Source: Thermococcales archaeon 44_46
Lineage (GTDB): Archaea; Methanobacteriota_B; Thermococci; Thermococcales; Thermococcaceae
Length of the DNA: 10,555 nt
Direction: 5' to 3'
Assembly: GCA_001507935.1 (NCBI GenBank)
Contig: LGET01000038.1
Coordinates: 1-10,555, forward strand
Shown one piece after another: positions 1 to 7,405 of the stretch. The stretch's first letter is position 1, and each line of letters opens with the position of its first letter. Both the position numbers and the translations under genes were made by a program. The notes under the pieces were generated by a model. That model was not told the origin of the DNA. It saw only the letters and a list, made by a program, of their open reading frames with translations, and ran no database searches.

Positions 1-317
1 TCTCCCTGCACTTTGACCGTTATCGGGAAGTGGCTGTAAACAACCTTGAGCTTGTAAGTGAACCCTTCCGTGACACCCTTGATCATGTTTGCTATATGGG
101 CACTGAATGTTCTTGCAATGGCTATATCCTTTCTCCTTGGGAAGTCCTTGTAGATAACAACCTTGCCGTCTTCAGTGAATATCTTGACTCCCGGGTAGCT
201 GAGCTCTCTCTCAACTTCTCCCTTTGGACCCTTCACCTTAACGACGTTACCGTTTATCTCGACAGTGACTCCTTCTGGAATTTCAACTTCCTCCCTCACC
301 CATGCATCAATTGGCAT
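1..317 (-). CDS. rpl6: 50S ribosomal protein L6 (uL6), N-terminal part, truncated by window edge
   Basis: Large-subunit protein that binds 23S rRNA near the sarcin-ricin loop and the factor-binding site. Reading the minus strand from the ATG at 317 gives 105 residues without a stop, beginning [20 protein letters not shown]. This is the typical archaeal L6 start. The first of the two L6 folds is visible, with [20 protein letters not shown] at residues 21-40. Family members are about 180 residues, so roughly the last 80 lie beyond the edge. The start is fixed by the SD in GAGGTGAGAGAAATG, which directly follows the S8 stop with a 10-nt gap. The gene is the last visible member of the ribosomal operon. 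Identification is by family recognition and gene order. Only the C-terminal part is unseen. Confidence 0.95.
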   Translation of the reverse strand, partial: MPIDAWVREEVEIPEGVTVEINGNVVKVKGPKGEVERELSYPGVKIFTEDGKVVIYKDFPRRKDIAIARTFSAHIANMIKGVTEGFTYKLKVVYSHFPITVKVQG

Positions 318-327
318 TTCTCTCACC

Positions 328-720
328 TCAGTAGACGTAGGCTATTAACCTTCCACCAATGCCCTTTTCGAGGGCTTCTCTGTGGGTCATAACTCCTTGG
401 GATGTGGAAACTATTAGGATACCAAACTCGAATGCTGGAAGGAACCTCTTTTCCCACTTTTCATATTCTCTAGCTTTCACTGAAAACCTTGGCTTTATTG
501 CTCCTGCCTTGTTTATCTTTCCTAGGAGCTGAACCCTGTATATTCCTGCCCTTCCATCATCGATAAATTCAAACTCGCCTACGTACCCGTTCTCTTGCAT
601 AACTCTAAGTACCTCTCCAATAAGCTTTGAGGCTGGCTTTATGTAAACCTCTTTCTTTCCAACTCTCTCGCTGTTTGTAATGTGAGATAAAGCATTTGCC
701 AAAGGATCTAACAGAGTCAT
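328..720 (-). CDS. rps8: 30S ribosomal protein S8 (uS8)
   Basis: Small-subunit protein that binds the central domain of 16S rRNA (helix 21 region) early in assembly. In bacteria it also represses its own operon; that role is not shown here. The protein has 130 residues, the normal archaeal length. It starts [18 protein letters not shown] and ends with the conserved S8 core: [20 protein letters not shown] at residues 104-123, then RLIAYVY. The STSxGxMTHxEA stretch is the family's RNA-binding signature. The ATG at 720 follows an SD in TGAGGTGAGATGAGATG, 11 nt after the S14 stop. The stop TGA abuts the SD of L6. The order S14-S8-L6 agrees with the spc operon. Confidence 0.98.
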   Translation of the reverse strand: MTLLDPLANALSHITNSERVGKKEVYIKPASKLIGEVLRVMQENGYVGEFEFIDDGRAGIYRVQLLGKINKAGAIKPRFSVKAREYEKWEKRFLPAFEFGILIVSTSQGVMTHREALEKGIGGRLIAYVY

Positions 721-731
721 CTCATCTCACC

Positions 732-902
732 TCAGTCGTATTTCTTAAATCCTAATTTTGGAGCTACCTCTCTAAAGCAGTGTCTGCAGAGCATTAGCCC
801 GTGTATTCTAACTATTGGCCCAAATTGTCCGCAGCGGATGCATCTTCTCGCGCCCTTACCAAACTTCCTCGGCTTTCTTTTGTTGTAATCAGCTTTCGCC
901 AT
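732..902 (-). CDS. rps14: 30S ribosomal protein S14 (uS14), zinc-binding type
   Basis: A 56-residue small-subunit head protein that contacts 16S rRNA next to S3 and S10. I translated it by hand from the minus strand: ATG at 902, TGA at 732-734. It starts [20 protein letters not shown]. It carries two cysteine pairs, C21-x2-C24 and C39-x2-C42, which form the zinc ribbon of the short archaeal/eukaryotic S14 type (the eukaryotic equivalent is S29). The C-terminus reads [13 protein letters not shown], as in archaeal orthologs. The start lies 2 nt after the L5 stop, with its SD (GGAGGGATGATT) inside the end of L5, so translation is probably coupled. The stop leads directly into GGTGA of S8. Confidence 0.97.
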   Translation of the reverse strand: MAKADYNKRKPRKFGKGARRCIRCGQFGPIVRIHGLMLCRHCFREVAPKLGFKKYD

Positions 903-904
903 AA

Positions 905-1456
905 TCATCCCTCCACAACCTGGACTCCAAATTCTTCCTGCATGAAAACAATACCCTCTTCTTTTGTAAGCTTGTGTCTTGTGGGGATGTGGTGCCTTTT
1001 TCTTTTCCGTCTTGCAATTCTGTATCCGGGTCTTTCAAGTGTTACACAGACGTCCATACCGAATATACCGATTTCTGGGTCGTATTCCACTCCAGGAATG
1101 TTGATGTGCTCGTCAATACCAAAGCAGACGTTTCCGTGCTCATCAAAACTGGATTCTTTAAGTCTATTGTCAACGGCAGCCAATAGCCTTTTGAGCATGT
1201 CGTAGGCTTTTTGACCCCTTAGGGTTACCTTAACCGCTATCGGCTCGCCTCTTCTGATTCCAAAGTCCCTGTTTGTTTTCTTTGCTGTTCTTCTTATTGG
1301 CTTTTGACCAACAAGTGATTCTAACATTGTCTCAGCCTTTGTAAGTCTCTCACCACTCTCGCCAACGCCAATGTTTATAGTGACCTTAGCTATTCTGGGC
1401 TTCCTCATAGGGTGAGCTTCCCAATCCGCCAAGATTGCCTCTCTGTTAGCTACCAT
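905..1456 (-). CDS. rpl5: 50S ribosomal protein L5 (uL5)
   Basis: Large-subunit protein of the central protuberance; it binds 5S rRNA and touches the P-site tRNA and the small subunit. It has 183 residues, usual for archaea. Visible landmarks are [20 protein letters not shown] (residues 17-36, the conserved first strand), [20 protein letters not shown] (50-69) and the [20 protein letters not shown] block at 131-150. A basic tail contains KRKRHHIP. The ATG at 1456 lies in GAGGTGAAAAGGAATG, 11 nt after the S4e stop. The last codons (GGA TGA) form part of the SD of S14. L5 after S4e is the archaeal order; bacteria lack S4e here. Confidence 0.98.
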   Translation of the reverse strand: MVANREAILADWEAHPMRKPRIAKVTINIGVGESGERLTKAETMLESLVGQKPIRRTAKKTNRDFGIRRGEPIAVKVTLRGQKAYDMLKRLLAAVDNRLKESSFDEHGNVCFGIDEHINIPGVEYDPEIGIFGMDVCVTLERPGYRIARRKRKRHHIPTRHKLTKEEGIVFMQEEFGVQVVEG

Positions 1457-1467
1457 TCCTTTTCACC

Positions 1468-2214
1468 TCACGGTAATGAAATCTTTGGTTCATCTTTACC
1501 CAACACAAATGCGTAATCTTTCAAGGTGTCGAAGAGCTCGCCTTCTTTGTCCTCAATGGTGACCACATCTGGCCATCCACCTGGGAAGTTTCTGACTTCA
1601 ACGATTTTTCCTACCCTTGCGACGTTCTTACCCTGAACGACGAACACATAAGCACCAATCTCAAATGGAAGCACTTCAATTATCTCCCTCTCCGGGACCT
1701 TCATTAGGACTGTGTCCGCGGTTTTGAACTTGTCTTTGGTTTCATCCGTAAGTGAGCTGAGCTTGATTAAGTGGTTGGTTCCGTCGTGGAAGTTGAGCTG
1801 CAAGTTTCCTCCCTTTACCATTCTCTTGTTGGTTATTCTGAGTGGCTTTATCTTTGCCTCTTCCTCGCTTATTGGGTGAAGGATAAGCTTTCCAATTCTG
1901 TTTGGAAATACTCTGTAGTGCTCCCCAGTTTCAGGTATTGAGACAACGTCCATGATACCAACTGGGAACTTGTAGTCCTTTCTAACCTTTCCATCCACAA
2001 GCACTTTTCCTTCGTTGAGGATTTTTCTTGCTTCCCTACCGGTCTTTGCGTATCCAAGGTAGTCTCTGATTATGTAGATGAGGGGAATTGATGTTTTCAT
2101 GTTGTGCGGACCGGGGGAAGGTCTTACAGCCCACTTGTATGCCTTTCTCTCAATGTACCATTGAGTTGGAGCAGCAAGCCTCTTTAAGTGTCTCTTAGCA
2201 CCTTTCCTCGCCAT
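1468..2214 (-). CDS. rps4e: 30S ribosomal protein S4e (eS4)
   Basis: Archaeal/eukaryotic small-subunit protein with no bacterial counterpart. It has 248 residues from the chosen ATG at 2214 ([20 protein letters not shown]). An in-frame TTG two codons upstream is not favoured, because GGAGGG lies correctly spaced before the ATG. Domains in order: a basic N-terminal segment (1-40); an S4-like RNA-binding fold around 42-90, including [20 protein letters not shown] (62-81); a central S4e domain with [15 protein letters not shown] (113-127) and LNFHDGTNH (140-148); and a C-terminal KOW-type segment around 183-215 ([19 protein letters not shown]). The start lies 2 nt after the L24 stop and the gap to L5 is 11 nt. 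Length and order match Thermococcales. Confidence 0.98.
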   Translation of the reverse strand: MARKGAKRHLKRLAAPTQWYIERKAYKWAVRPSPGPHNMKTSIPLIYIIRDYLGYAKTGREARKILNEGKVLVDGKVRKDYKFPVGIMDVVSIPETGEHYRVFPNRIGKLILHPISEEEAKIKPLRITNKRMVKGGNLQLNFHDGTNHLIKLSSLTDETKDKFKTADTVLMKVPEREIIEVLPFEIGAYVFVVQGKNVARVGKIVEVRNFPGGWPDVVTIEDKEGELFDTLKDYAFVLGKDEPKISLP

Positions 2215-2216
2215 CT

Positions 2217-2579
2217 TCAAGCCCTCCTCTCAATTATCTTTTTCCTTCTCTCATCTTCAAGGTTCAGTTCAACAATCATAACATTTGATGGGTGTATCGG
2301 GTAGAACACCTCAGTCCCGTTAACCTTCTTAAGAGTTGCTCCCTCAACGTGAATCCTGTATCTCTTGAGGTCAACTTCTACGACTTTTCCTTCATGTCCC
2401 TTGAAGTCCCCTCTCATTATTTTTACTTTGTCGCCAGTCCTAATTGGAAGGGCTCTAATGCCGTACTTCTGTCTAAGTTCTTTTGAAAGGGTAGCACTGA
2501 CTATCTTGTGTCTTAGATGAAGGGGAGCATTATACAAAAACTTCCTTTGCTTTCTTGGTTGTTTGCTCTTTAATTTCAT
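2217..2579 (-). CDS. rpl24: 50S ribosomal protein L24 (uL24)
   Basis: Assembly-initiating large-subunit protein near the exit tunnel. It has 120 residues from the ATG at 2579 ([20 protein letters not shown]), the standard archaeal N-terminus. A KOW motif is visible in [20 protein letters not shown] at residues 47-66, followed by [12 protein letters not shown] (69-80) and the conserved [12 protein letters not shown] (91-102). The tail is basic ([10 protein letters not shown]). An in-frame GTG at 2588 lies within the SD itself (GAGGTGAGAGAGATG), so the longer reading is an artefact. The final codons AGG AGG GCT TGA supply the SD for S4e, whose ATG follows after 2 nt. Confidence 0.97.
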   Translation of the reverse strand: MKLKSKQPRKQRKFLYNAPLHLRHKIVSATLSKELRQKYGIRALPIRTGDKVKIMRGDFKGHEGKVVEVDLKRYRIHVEGATLKKVNGTEVFYPIHPSNVMIVELNLEDERRKKIIERRA

Positions 2580-2589
2580 CTCTCTCACC

Positions 2590-3015
2590 TCACAATATTA
2601 TGCTCGCCATACTTCCAACTCTAACCCACTTCTCAGCGGCTTCTCTCGCAACGGGCCCTCTAACTTCGGTTCCTCTTGGAACACCTTCAGGTGTTGTAAT
2701 GACCGCTGCGTTGTCTTCAAATTTCACTCTCATCCCGTCAAGCCTCTTGTACTCTTTTCTCTGTCTTATGATAACTGCCCTAACAACTTGGTGCCTCATG
2801 TCTGGTCTTCCCTTCTTTACTGCTGCAATTACCATATCTCCGACGCCTGCTGAAGCAAGTCTCCTTCTAACACCTTTGTACCCTACGACTCCAATTATCT
2901 GTATTACCTTTGCACCTGAGTTGTCTGCTACGTGGAGGTAGGCTCCAATTGGTAATGCCCTTGTAGGCCTAACTGGGGAGACACCCCTCGTAGCACCAGC
3001 ACCTTTCTTTGCCAT
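2590..3015 (-). CDS. rpl14: 50S ribosomal protein L14 (uL14)
   Basis: Large-subunit protein at the subunit interface, contacting 16S rRNA (bridge B8) and lying near the factor-binding region. It has 141 residues from the ATG at 3015 ([20 protein letters not shown]), with the archaeal N-terminal extension. The L14 core is clear: [15 protein letters not shown] (29-43), [20 protein letters not shown] (50-69), then FEDNAAVIT (99-107) and [11 protein letters not shown] (115-125). The ATG is preceded by GAGGTGAATATA. An upstream in-frame GTG at 3024 lies in the SD and is rejected. The S17 stop is the TGA inside this same SD. The L14 stop abuts the GGTGA of L24. Confidence 0.98.
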   Translation of the reverse strand: MAKKGAGATRGVSPVRPTRALPIGAYLHVADNSGAKVIQIIGVVGYKGVRRRLASAGVGDMVIAAVKKGRPDMRHQVVRAVIIRQRKEYKRLDGMRVKFEDNAAVITTPEGVPRGTEVRGPVAREAAEKWVRVGSMASIIL

Positions 3016-3020
3016 TATAT

Positions 3021-3356
3021 TCACCTCTCCTCAGCTTTTTGAACAACTGCAACAACTACAAAGCTCTTTGTCTTGCTAAGAGGCCTTGTCTCGGCAATGA
3101 TAACCTTGTCTCCAACTTTTGCGTTGATGCATGGTGGGTTGTGGGCGTGTATTTTGCTTCTTCTGAGCTCATAACGCTCGTATTTCTTCAGATAGTGATA
3201 GTGCTGTCTCTCAACGGTAACTGTGTGTCTTGGCTTGTCGCTGACAACAACTCCCTCAAACACTCTACCGTGCACCTTAATGTGTCCGTGCCACGGGCAC
3301 TTTGGGTCATCACACTTTTCCGCGGGAGGTTGTATCTTCAATCCAATGTCTCTCAT
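3021..3356 (-). CDS. rps17: 30S ribosomal protein S17 (uS17)
   Basis: Small-subunit primary binding protein contacting the 5' and central domains of 16S rRNA. It has 111 residues from the ATG at 3356 ([20 protein letters not shown]), the long archaeal/eukaryotic type. The N-terminal [10 protein letters not shown] segment (C15, C20, H23) is a conserved archaeal feature and could coordinate metal; that is my inference. The S17 OB-fold core follows, with [20 protein letters not shown] (29-48), and [20 protein letters not shown] at 66-85. It ends [11 protein letters not shown]. An in-frame GTG three codons upstream overlaps the Rpp29 stop and lies in the SD (AAGAGGTGAAAAAGATG). SD spacing favours the ATG. 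Confidence 0.97.
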   Translation of the reverse strand: MRDIGLKIQPPAEKCDDPKCPWHGHIKVHGRVFEGVVVSDKPRHTVTVERQHYHYLKKYERYELRRSKIHAHNPPCINAKVGDKVIIAETRPLSKTKSFVVVAVVQKAEER

Positions 3357-3361
3357 CTTTT

Positions 3362-3619
3362 TCACCTCTTTTTTAATCTCATCTCAGGCCTTCCAATCAG
3401 GGCTTCTCCCTTTATTCGTATTTTTTTATCGTCAATTTCAAACTCAAATTCCGCAACATTCTTGGGAACTACCCACACCTTTTCTCCGAGGATTGTGAGG
3501 GTGTTTCTCGTCTCGTCGATCACATATCCCTCAATCCCTACCAACCCCGGATGAGAGCTTTTAACGACTTTGACTTTTAGGCCTATGAGCTCATGCAGTG
3601 CTATTGTTTTTCTGGTCAC
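3362..3619 (-). CDS. rnp1: Ribonuclease P protein component 1 (Rpp29/Rnp1 family)
   Basis: Protein subunit of archaeal RNase P, which removes 5' leaders from pre-tRNA. It pairs with Rpp21 and supports the specificity domain of the RNA. The family core is visible: [20 protein letters not shown] (residues 9-28), [15 protein letters not shown] (29-43), [16 protein letters not shown] (48-63) and [13 protein letters not shown] (73-85). It forms a Sm-like barrel. The start is uncertain. The frame stays open up to an ATG at 3730 (122 aa), which would overlap aIF1 by 115 nt and lacks an SD. I prefer the GTG at 3619 (85 aa): it overlaps the aIF1 stop as GTGA and follows GAGGT. The longer form would add 37 basic residues. 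The stop TGA is part of the S17 SD. Confidence 0.8.
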   Translation of the reverse strand: MTRKTIALHELIGLKVKVVKSSHPGLVGIEGYVIDETRNTLTILGEKVWVVPKNVAEFEFEIDDKKIRIKGEALIGRPEMRLKKR

Positions 3620-3912
3620 TCGACCTCTATTAATTCCTCTGAAAATCCGAGTTCTGCCAATAAGCGCTTCACCCTTTCTCTGTGATCTCCTTGGAGCTCT
3701 ATTCTTCCGTTTTTGGCTGTTCCTCCGCATGCCAGCTTCGCCTTGAGCTTTTTTGCAATCTCTTCAAGGTCAAATTCTTTCTCGTCAATTCCCTCTATTA
3801 TGGTCTTGAGCTTCCCATAACGGGCCTTTTCAATATAGACCCTAATCCTTTGCTGTTCTTTTAACACCTCTTTAAATAGCATCTCATCCAGGGGGTTCAC
3901 AATCCTAGGCAC
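3616..3912 (-). CDS. Translation initiation factor aIF1 (SUI1 family)
   Basis: Archaeal counterpart of eIF1. It binds the 30S subunit near the P site and improves start-codon selection. It has 98 residues with the SUI1 fold: [20 protein letters not shown] (22-41), [20 protein letters not shown] (43-62), [15 protein letters not shown] (63-77) and [11 protein letters not shown] (80-90). The GK pair of the basic loop and the CGGT/GDH signature are intact. The start is GTG at 3912 in GGGTGATGTTTAGTG. The nearest ATG (3919) is out of frame and meets a stop after four codons. Together with the proposed Rpp29 start, this is one of only two non-ATG starts in the operon. It sits 6 nt after L29. Confidence 0.96.
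   Translation of the reverse strand: MPRIVNPLDEMLFKEVLKEQQRIRVYIEKARYGKLKTIIEGIDEKEFDLEEIAKKLKAKLACGGTAKNGRIELQGDHRERVKRLLAELGFSEELIEVE
3620..3627 (-). promoter_or_regulatory. Ribosome binding site supporting the GTG start of Rpp29
   Basis: The minus strand reads GAGGTCGA-GTG-A. GAGGT pairs with the archaeal anti-SD, three bases precede the GTG at 3619, and the aIF1 stop TGA overlaps the GTG by two bases. The GGT-to-start spacing is 3 nt, against about 6-9 nt at neighbouring genes, so the site is weaker than theirs. The alternative ATG at 3730 has only CAAGGCGAAGCTGGC before it. Confidence 0.55.
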
Positions 3913-3924
3913 TAAACATCACCC
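3913..3924 (-). promoter_or_regulatory. Ribosome binding site and decoy ATG before aIF1
   Basis: The minus strand reads GGGTGATGTTTA-GTG. GGTGA (3919-3923) is followed, 8 nt after GGT, by the GTG start at 3912, the same spacing as neighbouring genes. The L29 stop TGA lies inside the SD. An ATG at 3919-3917 overlaps the SD and opens a four-codon frame ending in TAG. Confidence 0.7.
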
Positions 3925-4119
3925 TTTTCTCCTCAACTTTTCCCTCTTGATTGTTAAAAGGCGGGCAATATCCCTTCTAAGGTTCCTGATAACCATTGGG
4001 TTTTCCATGGATGTTCCCATTGTGAGCATTCCTCTTTCCTTTGCAAGCTCAAGTCTAAGCTCTCTAATTTTAGCGTCGATCTCTTCTATACTCATCTCTC
4101 TAATCTCACTTGGCTTCAT
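3919..4119 (-). CDS. rpl29: 50S ribosomal protein L29 (uL29)
   Basis: Small two-helix hairpin protein at the tunnel exit, part of the docking site for SRP and other nascent-chain factors. It has 66 residues, usual for the family. It begins [20 protein letters not shown], continues with [15 protein letters not shown] (21-35), and has the second helix [20 protein letters not shown] at 41-60. The ATG overlaps the S3 stop (ATGA), and the SD GAGGTGAGTGAGCA lies inside the end of S3, so the two genes are probably translationally coupled. L16, which sits between S3 and L29 in bacteria, is absent here as in other archaea. The last codon GGG plus TGA forms the SD of aIF1. Confidence 0.96.
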   Translation of the reverse strand: MKPSEIREMSIEEIDAKIRELRLELAKERGMLTMGTSMENPMVIRNLRRDIARLLTIKREKLRRKG

Positions 4120-4739
4120 TGCTCACTCACCTCTTCTTCAGTTGGCTTTTCGATGATCTCAATTTCATCAGGAAGTCTAGCATCTGGCGGCATAATTGAA
4201 ACTTTCACTCCAAGGACACCAAGCTTCAGCAATGCCTGTGCATATCCCCTTGAAACCAAAGTTTCAGCTGGGTTTCCAACTTTCGCAATGTATCCTTGGT
4301 AGAATCTAACACTTTTAGCTCTTTCTCCTGTAAGCTTACCGCTGATCCTGATTTCTACACCTCTTGCGCCGTTGTTCATAATTGCTCTTAGTGCAGCATA
4401 TGCGGCCCTTCTGAAGTGGACTCCCCTCTCTAATGCTTGAGCAAGCCTTATTGCCTGAACCTTAGCGTTAAGGTAGGGGTTCTTGATTTCTTCAACCTCT
4501 ATCTGGGGGTTCTCCAAACCAAATTGTCTCTCCAGTACCCTCGTAAGCTCTCTTATTCTTCTTCCGCCTCTTCCTATAACGAAACCCTGGTTTTCGGCAA
4601 ATATGACGACCTTTGTCCCGAGAGGAGTCTTCTTGATGTCAAGTCCACCATAACCTGCTCTCCTAAGCTCTTTCTCAAGGTATTCATCGATGAGCATTTC
4701 TTTAATGCCCTCTTTTATGAAATATCTCTCGATTGCCAT
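4116..4739 (-). CDS. rps3: 30S ribosomal protein S3 (uS3)
   Basis: Small-subunit head protein lining the mRNA entry channel. It has 207 residues from the ATG at 4739 ([20 protein letters not shown]). The frame continues nine codons upstream into L22, but AGGAGGTGAGCTC before 4739 is the strongest SD here and fixes the start. A type II KH domain is visible with its GxxG loop at [14 protein letters not shown] (52-65). The C-terminal S3 domain includes [20 protein letters not shown] (109-128), then [18 protein letters not shown] (129-146) and the conserved [14 protein letters not shown] (178-191). The tail is acidic. It follows L22 after 4 nt and overlaps L29 by 4 nt. Confidence 0.98.
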   Translation of the reverse strand: MAIERYFIKEGIKEMLIDEYLEKELRRAGYGGLDIKKTPLGTKVVIFAENQGFVIGRGGRRIRELTRVLERQFGLENPQIEVEEIKNPYLNAKVQAIRLAQALERGVHFRRAAYAALRAIMNNGARGVEIRISGKLTGERAKSVRFYQGYIAKVGNPAETLVSRGYAQALLKLGVLGVKVSIMPPDARLPDEIEIIEKPTEEEVSEQ

Positions 4740-4743
4740 GAGC

Positions 4744-5208
4744 TCACCTCCTAATCTCCTCAACAACTATCTCAATGTGGGTTGTCTGTTCGTTGAATGG
4801 TGTGGCTCTTCCAAAAGCCCTTGGTATGTATCCTCTAAGCACTGGGCCCCTGTGAGCTGCAGCATGGATTATCTTCAACCTGTCTGGATCGAGGCCCTTC
4901 TGCTCTGCGTTGTTTTTGGCGTTGAGGAGAATCTTTTTGATTTCCTTAGCAACCTTTACTGGATATCTACCAGGGCCGAAACCCCTTCCCCTCTTGTGTC
5001 CCTGTGAGTCGTGGAACCTTCTGAGGTGGATAGGTCTTCTCTTGGCTATCACATCATCAAGGAGCCTTATGGCATCGTTGAGCATCATTCCTCTAATTTC
5101 CCTGCAGACTTCTATTGAAAGCTTGGGGGATATTCTCAAATCTCTCCCGCTTGCCTTTGCCATTCTCTCTGGGTCAAAATTTTGGAAAGAGTAGGAAAAC
5201 CTTGCCAT
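4744..5208 (-). CDS. rpl22: 50S ribosomal protein L22 (uL22)
   Basis: Large-subunit protein whose long beta-hairpin reaches into the peptide exit tunnel. It has 154 residues, the longer archaeal/eukaryotic (L17-like) form. It begins [20 protein letters not shown]. Landmarks are [20 protein letters not shown] (22-41), [20 protein letters not shown] (67-86), [20 protein letters not shown] (104-123) and the hairpin/tip region [20 protein letters not shown] (126-145). The start ATG at 5208 lies in GAGGTGGTAGATAATG, 11 nt after the S19 stop. The last codons AGG AGG TGA are also the core of the S3 SD, so the C-terminal Arg-Arg and the SD share bases. Confidence 0.98.
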   Translation of the reverse strand: MARFSYSFQNFDPERMAKASGRDLRISPKLSIEVCREIRGMMLNDAIRLLDDVIAKRRPIHLRRFHDSQGHKRGRGFGPGRYPVKVAKEIKKILLNAKNNAEQKGLDPDRLKIIHAAAHRGPVLRGYIPRAFGRATPFNEQTTHIEIVVEEIRR

Positions 5209-5219
5209 TATCTACCACC

Positions 5220-5618
5220 TCACTTGATTGCAACGAACATTGATGATCTTGTAGCACCAACACCAGGTGAACCGTGTTGGACCCTCTTTCTAGTTAGAGC
5301 GAATTCTCCAAGGTAGTGTCCAATCATTTCTTCTTTAATCTCTATCGGGACAAACTCCTTTCCGTTGTGGACGTAAATTGTGATTCCAACCATCTCGGGA
5401 AGGATAACCATGTCCCTGCTGTGAGTTCTTATTGGCTTCTTGTATTTGCCCTTCTTTGCCAACCTGATCTTTCTAAGGAGCTTCTTCTGTTCAGGGGTTA
5501 ATCCTCTCTTGAGGCTCCTCCTCTGTCTTGAGGGGAAAAGCTTAGCTAAATCTTCAAGAGACATGTTCATTAGTTCCTCGAAAGTATAACCGCGATATTT
5601 AAATTCCTTCTTTGCCAT
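5220..5618 (-). CDS. rps19: 30S ribosomal protein S19 (uS19)
   Basis: Small-subunit head protein forming a complex with S13 near the A-site side, contacting intersubunit bridges. It has 132 residues, the archaeal/eukaryotic (S15-like) type with an N-terminal extension. It begins [20 protein letters not shown]. The core is [20 protein letters not shown] (61-80), then [12 protein letters not shown] (81-92) and [20 protein letters not shown] (96-115). It ends [12 protein letters not shown]. The HYLGEF motif is the family signature. The ATG at 5618 is preceded by TGAGGTGGTATAA, with a 10-nt gap from L2. The stop TGA directly abuts the GGTGG of L22. Confidence 0.98.
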   Translation of the reverse strand: MAKKEFKYRGYTFEELMNMSLEDLAKLFPSRQRRSLKRGLTPEQKKLLRKIRLAKKGKYKKPIRTHSRDMVILPEMVGITIYVHNGKEFVPIEIKEEMIGHYLGEFALTRKRVQHGSPGVGATRSSMFVAIK

Positions 5619-5628
5619 TTATACCACC

Positions 5629-6348
5629 TCACTTTCTCCTTCCGGTTCTTCTCGCAGCGATATGACCAACTTTTCTTCCAGGTGGAGCTCTCCTTGAGAC
5701 TGTACTTGGCTTACCAATGTGGTGCTCCTTACCACCGTGTGGGTGGTTGACTGCGTTCATCTTTACACCTCTTGGCTTGGGCCAGAACCTGTTTCTTGCC
5801 TTCATTATGTAGTATGCCTTACCTGCCTTAACTATTGGCTTTTCAAGCCTTCCTCCACCAGCGACTACACCAATTGTAGCCCTGCACATTGGGTTGAAGG
5901 TCTTAAGTTCACCGCTTGGCAACTGAACAATTACCTTGTCCCTCTCCCTTGAAACAACTAGAGCATAGCTTCCTCCAGCTCTCACGTACTTTCCACCATC
6001 GCCCGGAAAACCTTCAATGTTGTAAACATATGTACCCTCTGGAATCTTTGCAAGTGGAAGTGTGTTTCCAATTGCTATTGGAGCCTCAGGCCCAATGTAA
6101 ACCTCCTGACCAACTAAAAGTCCTTCTGGGGCAAGGACGAGCTTCTCGAGACCGTTCTCAAACTTGACCTTAGCAACTGGTGCAGTTCTTCCCGGGTCGT
6201 GGAGTATCTCAATTACCCTACCCGCAAGGGTCTTTTCTTGGGTGAAATTCAGGGGGATGTACTTGACAGCACCCCTATATCTGTGAGACGGTGCTCTGAA
6301 GGTTGTTGTTCCTTTTCCTCTCCTCTGTTGAATCAAACTCTTACCCAT
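5629..6348 (-). CDS. rpl2: 50S ribosomal protein L2 (uL2)
   Basis: One of the most conserved large-subunit proteins. It is needed for subunit association and lies near the peptidyl transferase centre. It has 239 residues from the ATG at 6348 ([20 protein letters not shown]), the archaeal N-terminus. An OB-like domain includes [20 protein letters not shown] (30-49). The SH3-like C-terminal domain includes [20 protein letters not shown] (105-124). The essential histidine loop is visible at [14 protein letters not shown] (197-210). The tail is basic ([12 protein letters not shown]). The two codons upstream (GTG AGA) fall in the SD region GAGGTGAGTGAGAATG and are not favoured. The gap after L23 is 11 nt. 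Confidence 0.98.
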   Translation of the reverse strand: MGKSLIQQRRGKGTTTFRAPSHRYRGAVKYIPLNFTQEKTLAGRVIEILHDPGRTAPVAKVKFENGLEKLVLAPEGLLVGQEVYIGPEAPIAIGNTLPLAKIPEGTYVYNIEGFPGDGGKYVRAGGSYALVVSRERDKVIVQLPSGELKTFNPMCRATIGVVAGGGRLEKPIVKAGKAYYIMKARNRFWPKPRGVKMNAVNHPHGGKEHHIGKPSTVSRRAPPGRKVGHIAARRTGRRK

Positions 6349-6359
6349 TCTCACTCACC

Positions 6360-6620
6360 TCAGAACAATCCTATTCTAGCAGCAACCTCACTTGCGCTAT
6401 ATTCAGGCTTCAATTTCACGTAAGCCTTCTTTTCACCTTTCATTGTTATGAGTGTGTTGACCTTCTCAACTTTGACTTTGTATATTTCCTCGACAGCCCT
6501 CTTTATATCCTGCTTTGTGGCTCTTCTGTCTACTATAAAGGTGAGCTTGTTTTCTCTCTCAACCATGGAGATTGCCTTTTCCGTGACTACAGGCCTTATA
6601 ATAACCTTGTACGGATCCAT
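6360..6620 (-). CDS. rpl23: 50S ribosomal protein L23 (uL23)
   Basis: Large-subunit protein at the tunnel exit, a docking site for SRP and other nascent-chain factors. It has 86 residues from the ATG at 6620 ([20 protein letters not shown]), the short archaeal form. The conserved core is RPVVTEKA (9-16), [20 protein letters not shown] (24-43), [15 protein letters not shown] (44-58) and [17 protein letters not shown] (64-80). A GTG at 6623 directly before the ATG would add one residue. SD spacing (GGTGATGAGTGATG) and the family N-terminus favour the ATG. The L4 stop is the TGA inside that GGGTGA. The L23 stop abuts the L2 SD. Confidence 0.96.
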   Translation of the reverse strand: MDPYKVIIRPVVTEKAISMVERENKLTFIVDRRATKQDIKRAVEEIYKVKVEKVNTLITMKGEKKAYVKLKPEYSASEVAARIGLF

Positions 6621-6626
6621 CACTCA

Positions 6627-7394
6627 TCACCCGTAAATCTCCCTCAATCTCTCTATTGCTCCCTTCGTCCAGATCGTGAGTCTTCCGGGGTGTGCACCTG
6701 GGGCTAACAGCTCTACGCCCAAGTTGTCCACTAAGACCACATCAACACCCGGGTGGTTTCTTGCTCCCTGGATGATTCCCTCGTTTTTGGCAACTACGAT
6801 AAGTGGGCCCTTTGCTTTCTTGTATCTCCTGCCCCTCATCTTACCCTTTCCGGCTCTCACTTTGGTGTTTTTCTTTGCCCTCTCAATATCGTCCCAAACG
6901 CCGAGCTTCTTGAAGATCTCTCTGGTCTTTGCAGTCTTGTAGACCTTTTCGAGCTCATCTTCCACCACGAGGGGAACCTGAGGCAGATTATCAATTATGT
7001 GGCCCCTCGCCTTAACTAAATCGTAGTTTGCAGTTGCAGCTATGGCACTCATCAAAGCAAGTCTTCTCTCCTTCTTGTTGATGTCTTCCCATATGATTTT
7101 CTCTACTTCTGGTGGGTGAGTTCTTCTACCACCTCTGGCAAATGGGACGAACGCTGCGAACCTTGGAGAAGTCTTTATTCTTTCAACTCTTGCCATACCG
7201 TGGCCTTTTCCGATGTTCTCAGTAACCCTCCTCTTACCAGCGAGGGGGTCTCTCCCCTGTGGTTGTATGCGGTGGGTCCATGAAGCGATGACAGCTCTCT
7301 TAATGAGATCTGGTCTGAAAGGTGTTTGGAATACCTTTGGGAGTTCGATTTCTTCAATTGGCTCGCCATCGAGTGAAAATACCTTAACTTTCAT
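6627..7394 (-). CDS. rpl4: 50S ribosomal protein L4 (uL4, archaeal/eukaryotic type)
   Basis: Large-subunit protein with an extended loop that lines the peptide exit tunnel. It has 255 residues, the usual archaeal length. It begins [20 protein letters not shown]. The tunnel loop region is [20 protein letters not shown] (55-74), continuing to [10 protein letters not shown] (86-95). A helical part includes [20 protein letters not shown] (109-128). A second basic segment has [20 protein letters not shown] (180-199), and the C-terminal Rossmann-like part contains [20 protein letters not shown] (210-229). The ATG at 7394 lies in TGAGGTGAGGGTTTATG, 11 nt after L3. The last codon GGG plus TGA gives the SD of L23. 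Confidence 0.98.
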   Translation of the reverse strand: MKVKVFSLDGEPIEEIELPKVFQTPFRPDLIKRAVIASWTHRIQPQGRDPLAGKRRVTENIGKGHGMARVERIKTSPRFAAFVPFARGGRRTHPPEVEKIIWEDINKKERRLALMSAIAATANYDLVKARGHIIDNLPQVPLVVEDELEKVYKTAKTREIFKKLGVWDDIERAKKNTKVRAGKGKMRGRRYKKAKGPLIVVAKNEGIIQGARNHPGVDVVLVDNLGVELLAPGAHPGRLTIWTKGAIERLREIYG

Positions 7395-7405
7395 AAACCC
7401 TCACC

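Noticed and set aside
5593..5607. TATA-like TTTAAATATC with purines upstream, minus strand, inside the start of S19; possible internal promoter.
   Set aside because: The bases encode the conserved S19 residues KEFKYRG, and the box lies downstream of the S19 start codon, so it is most simply explained by coding sequence.
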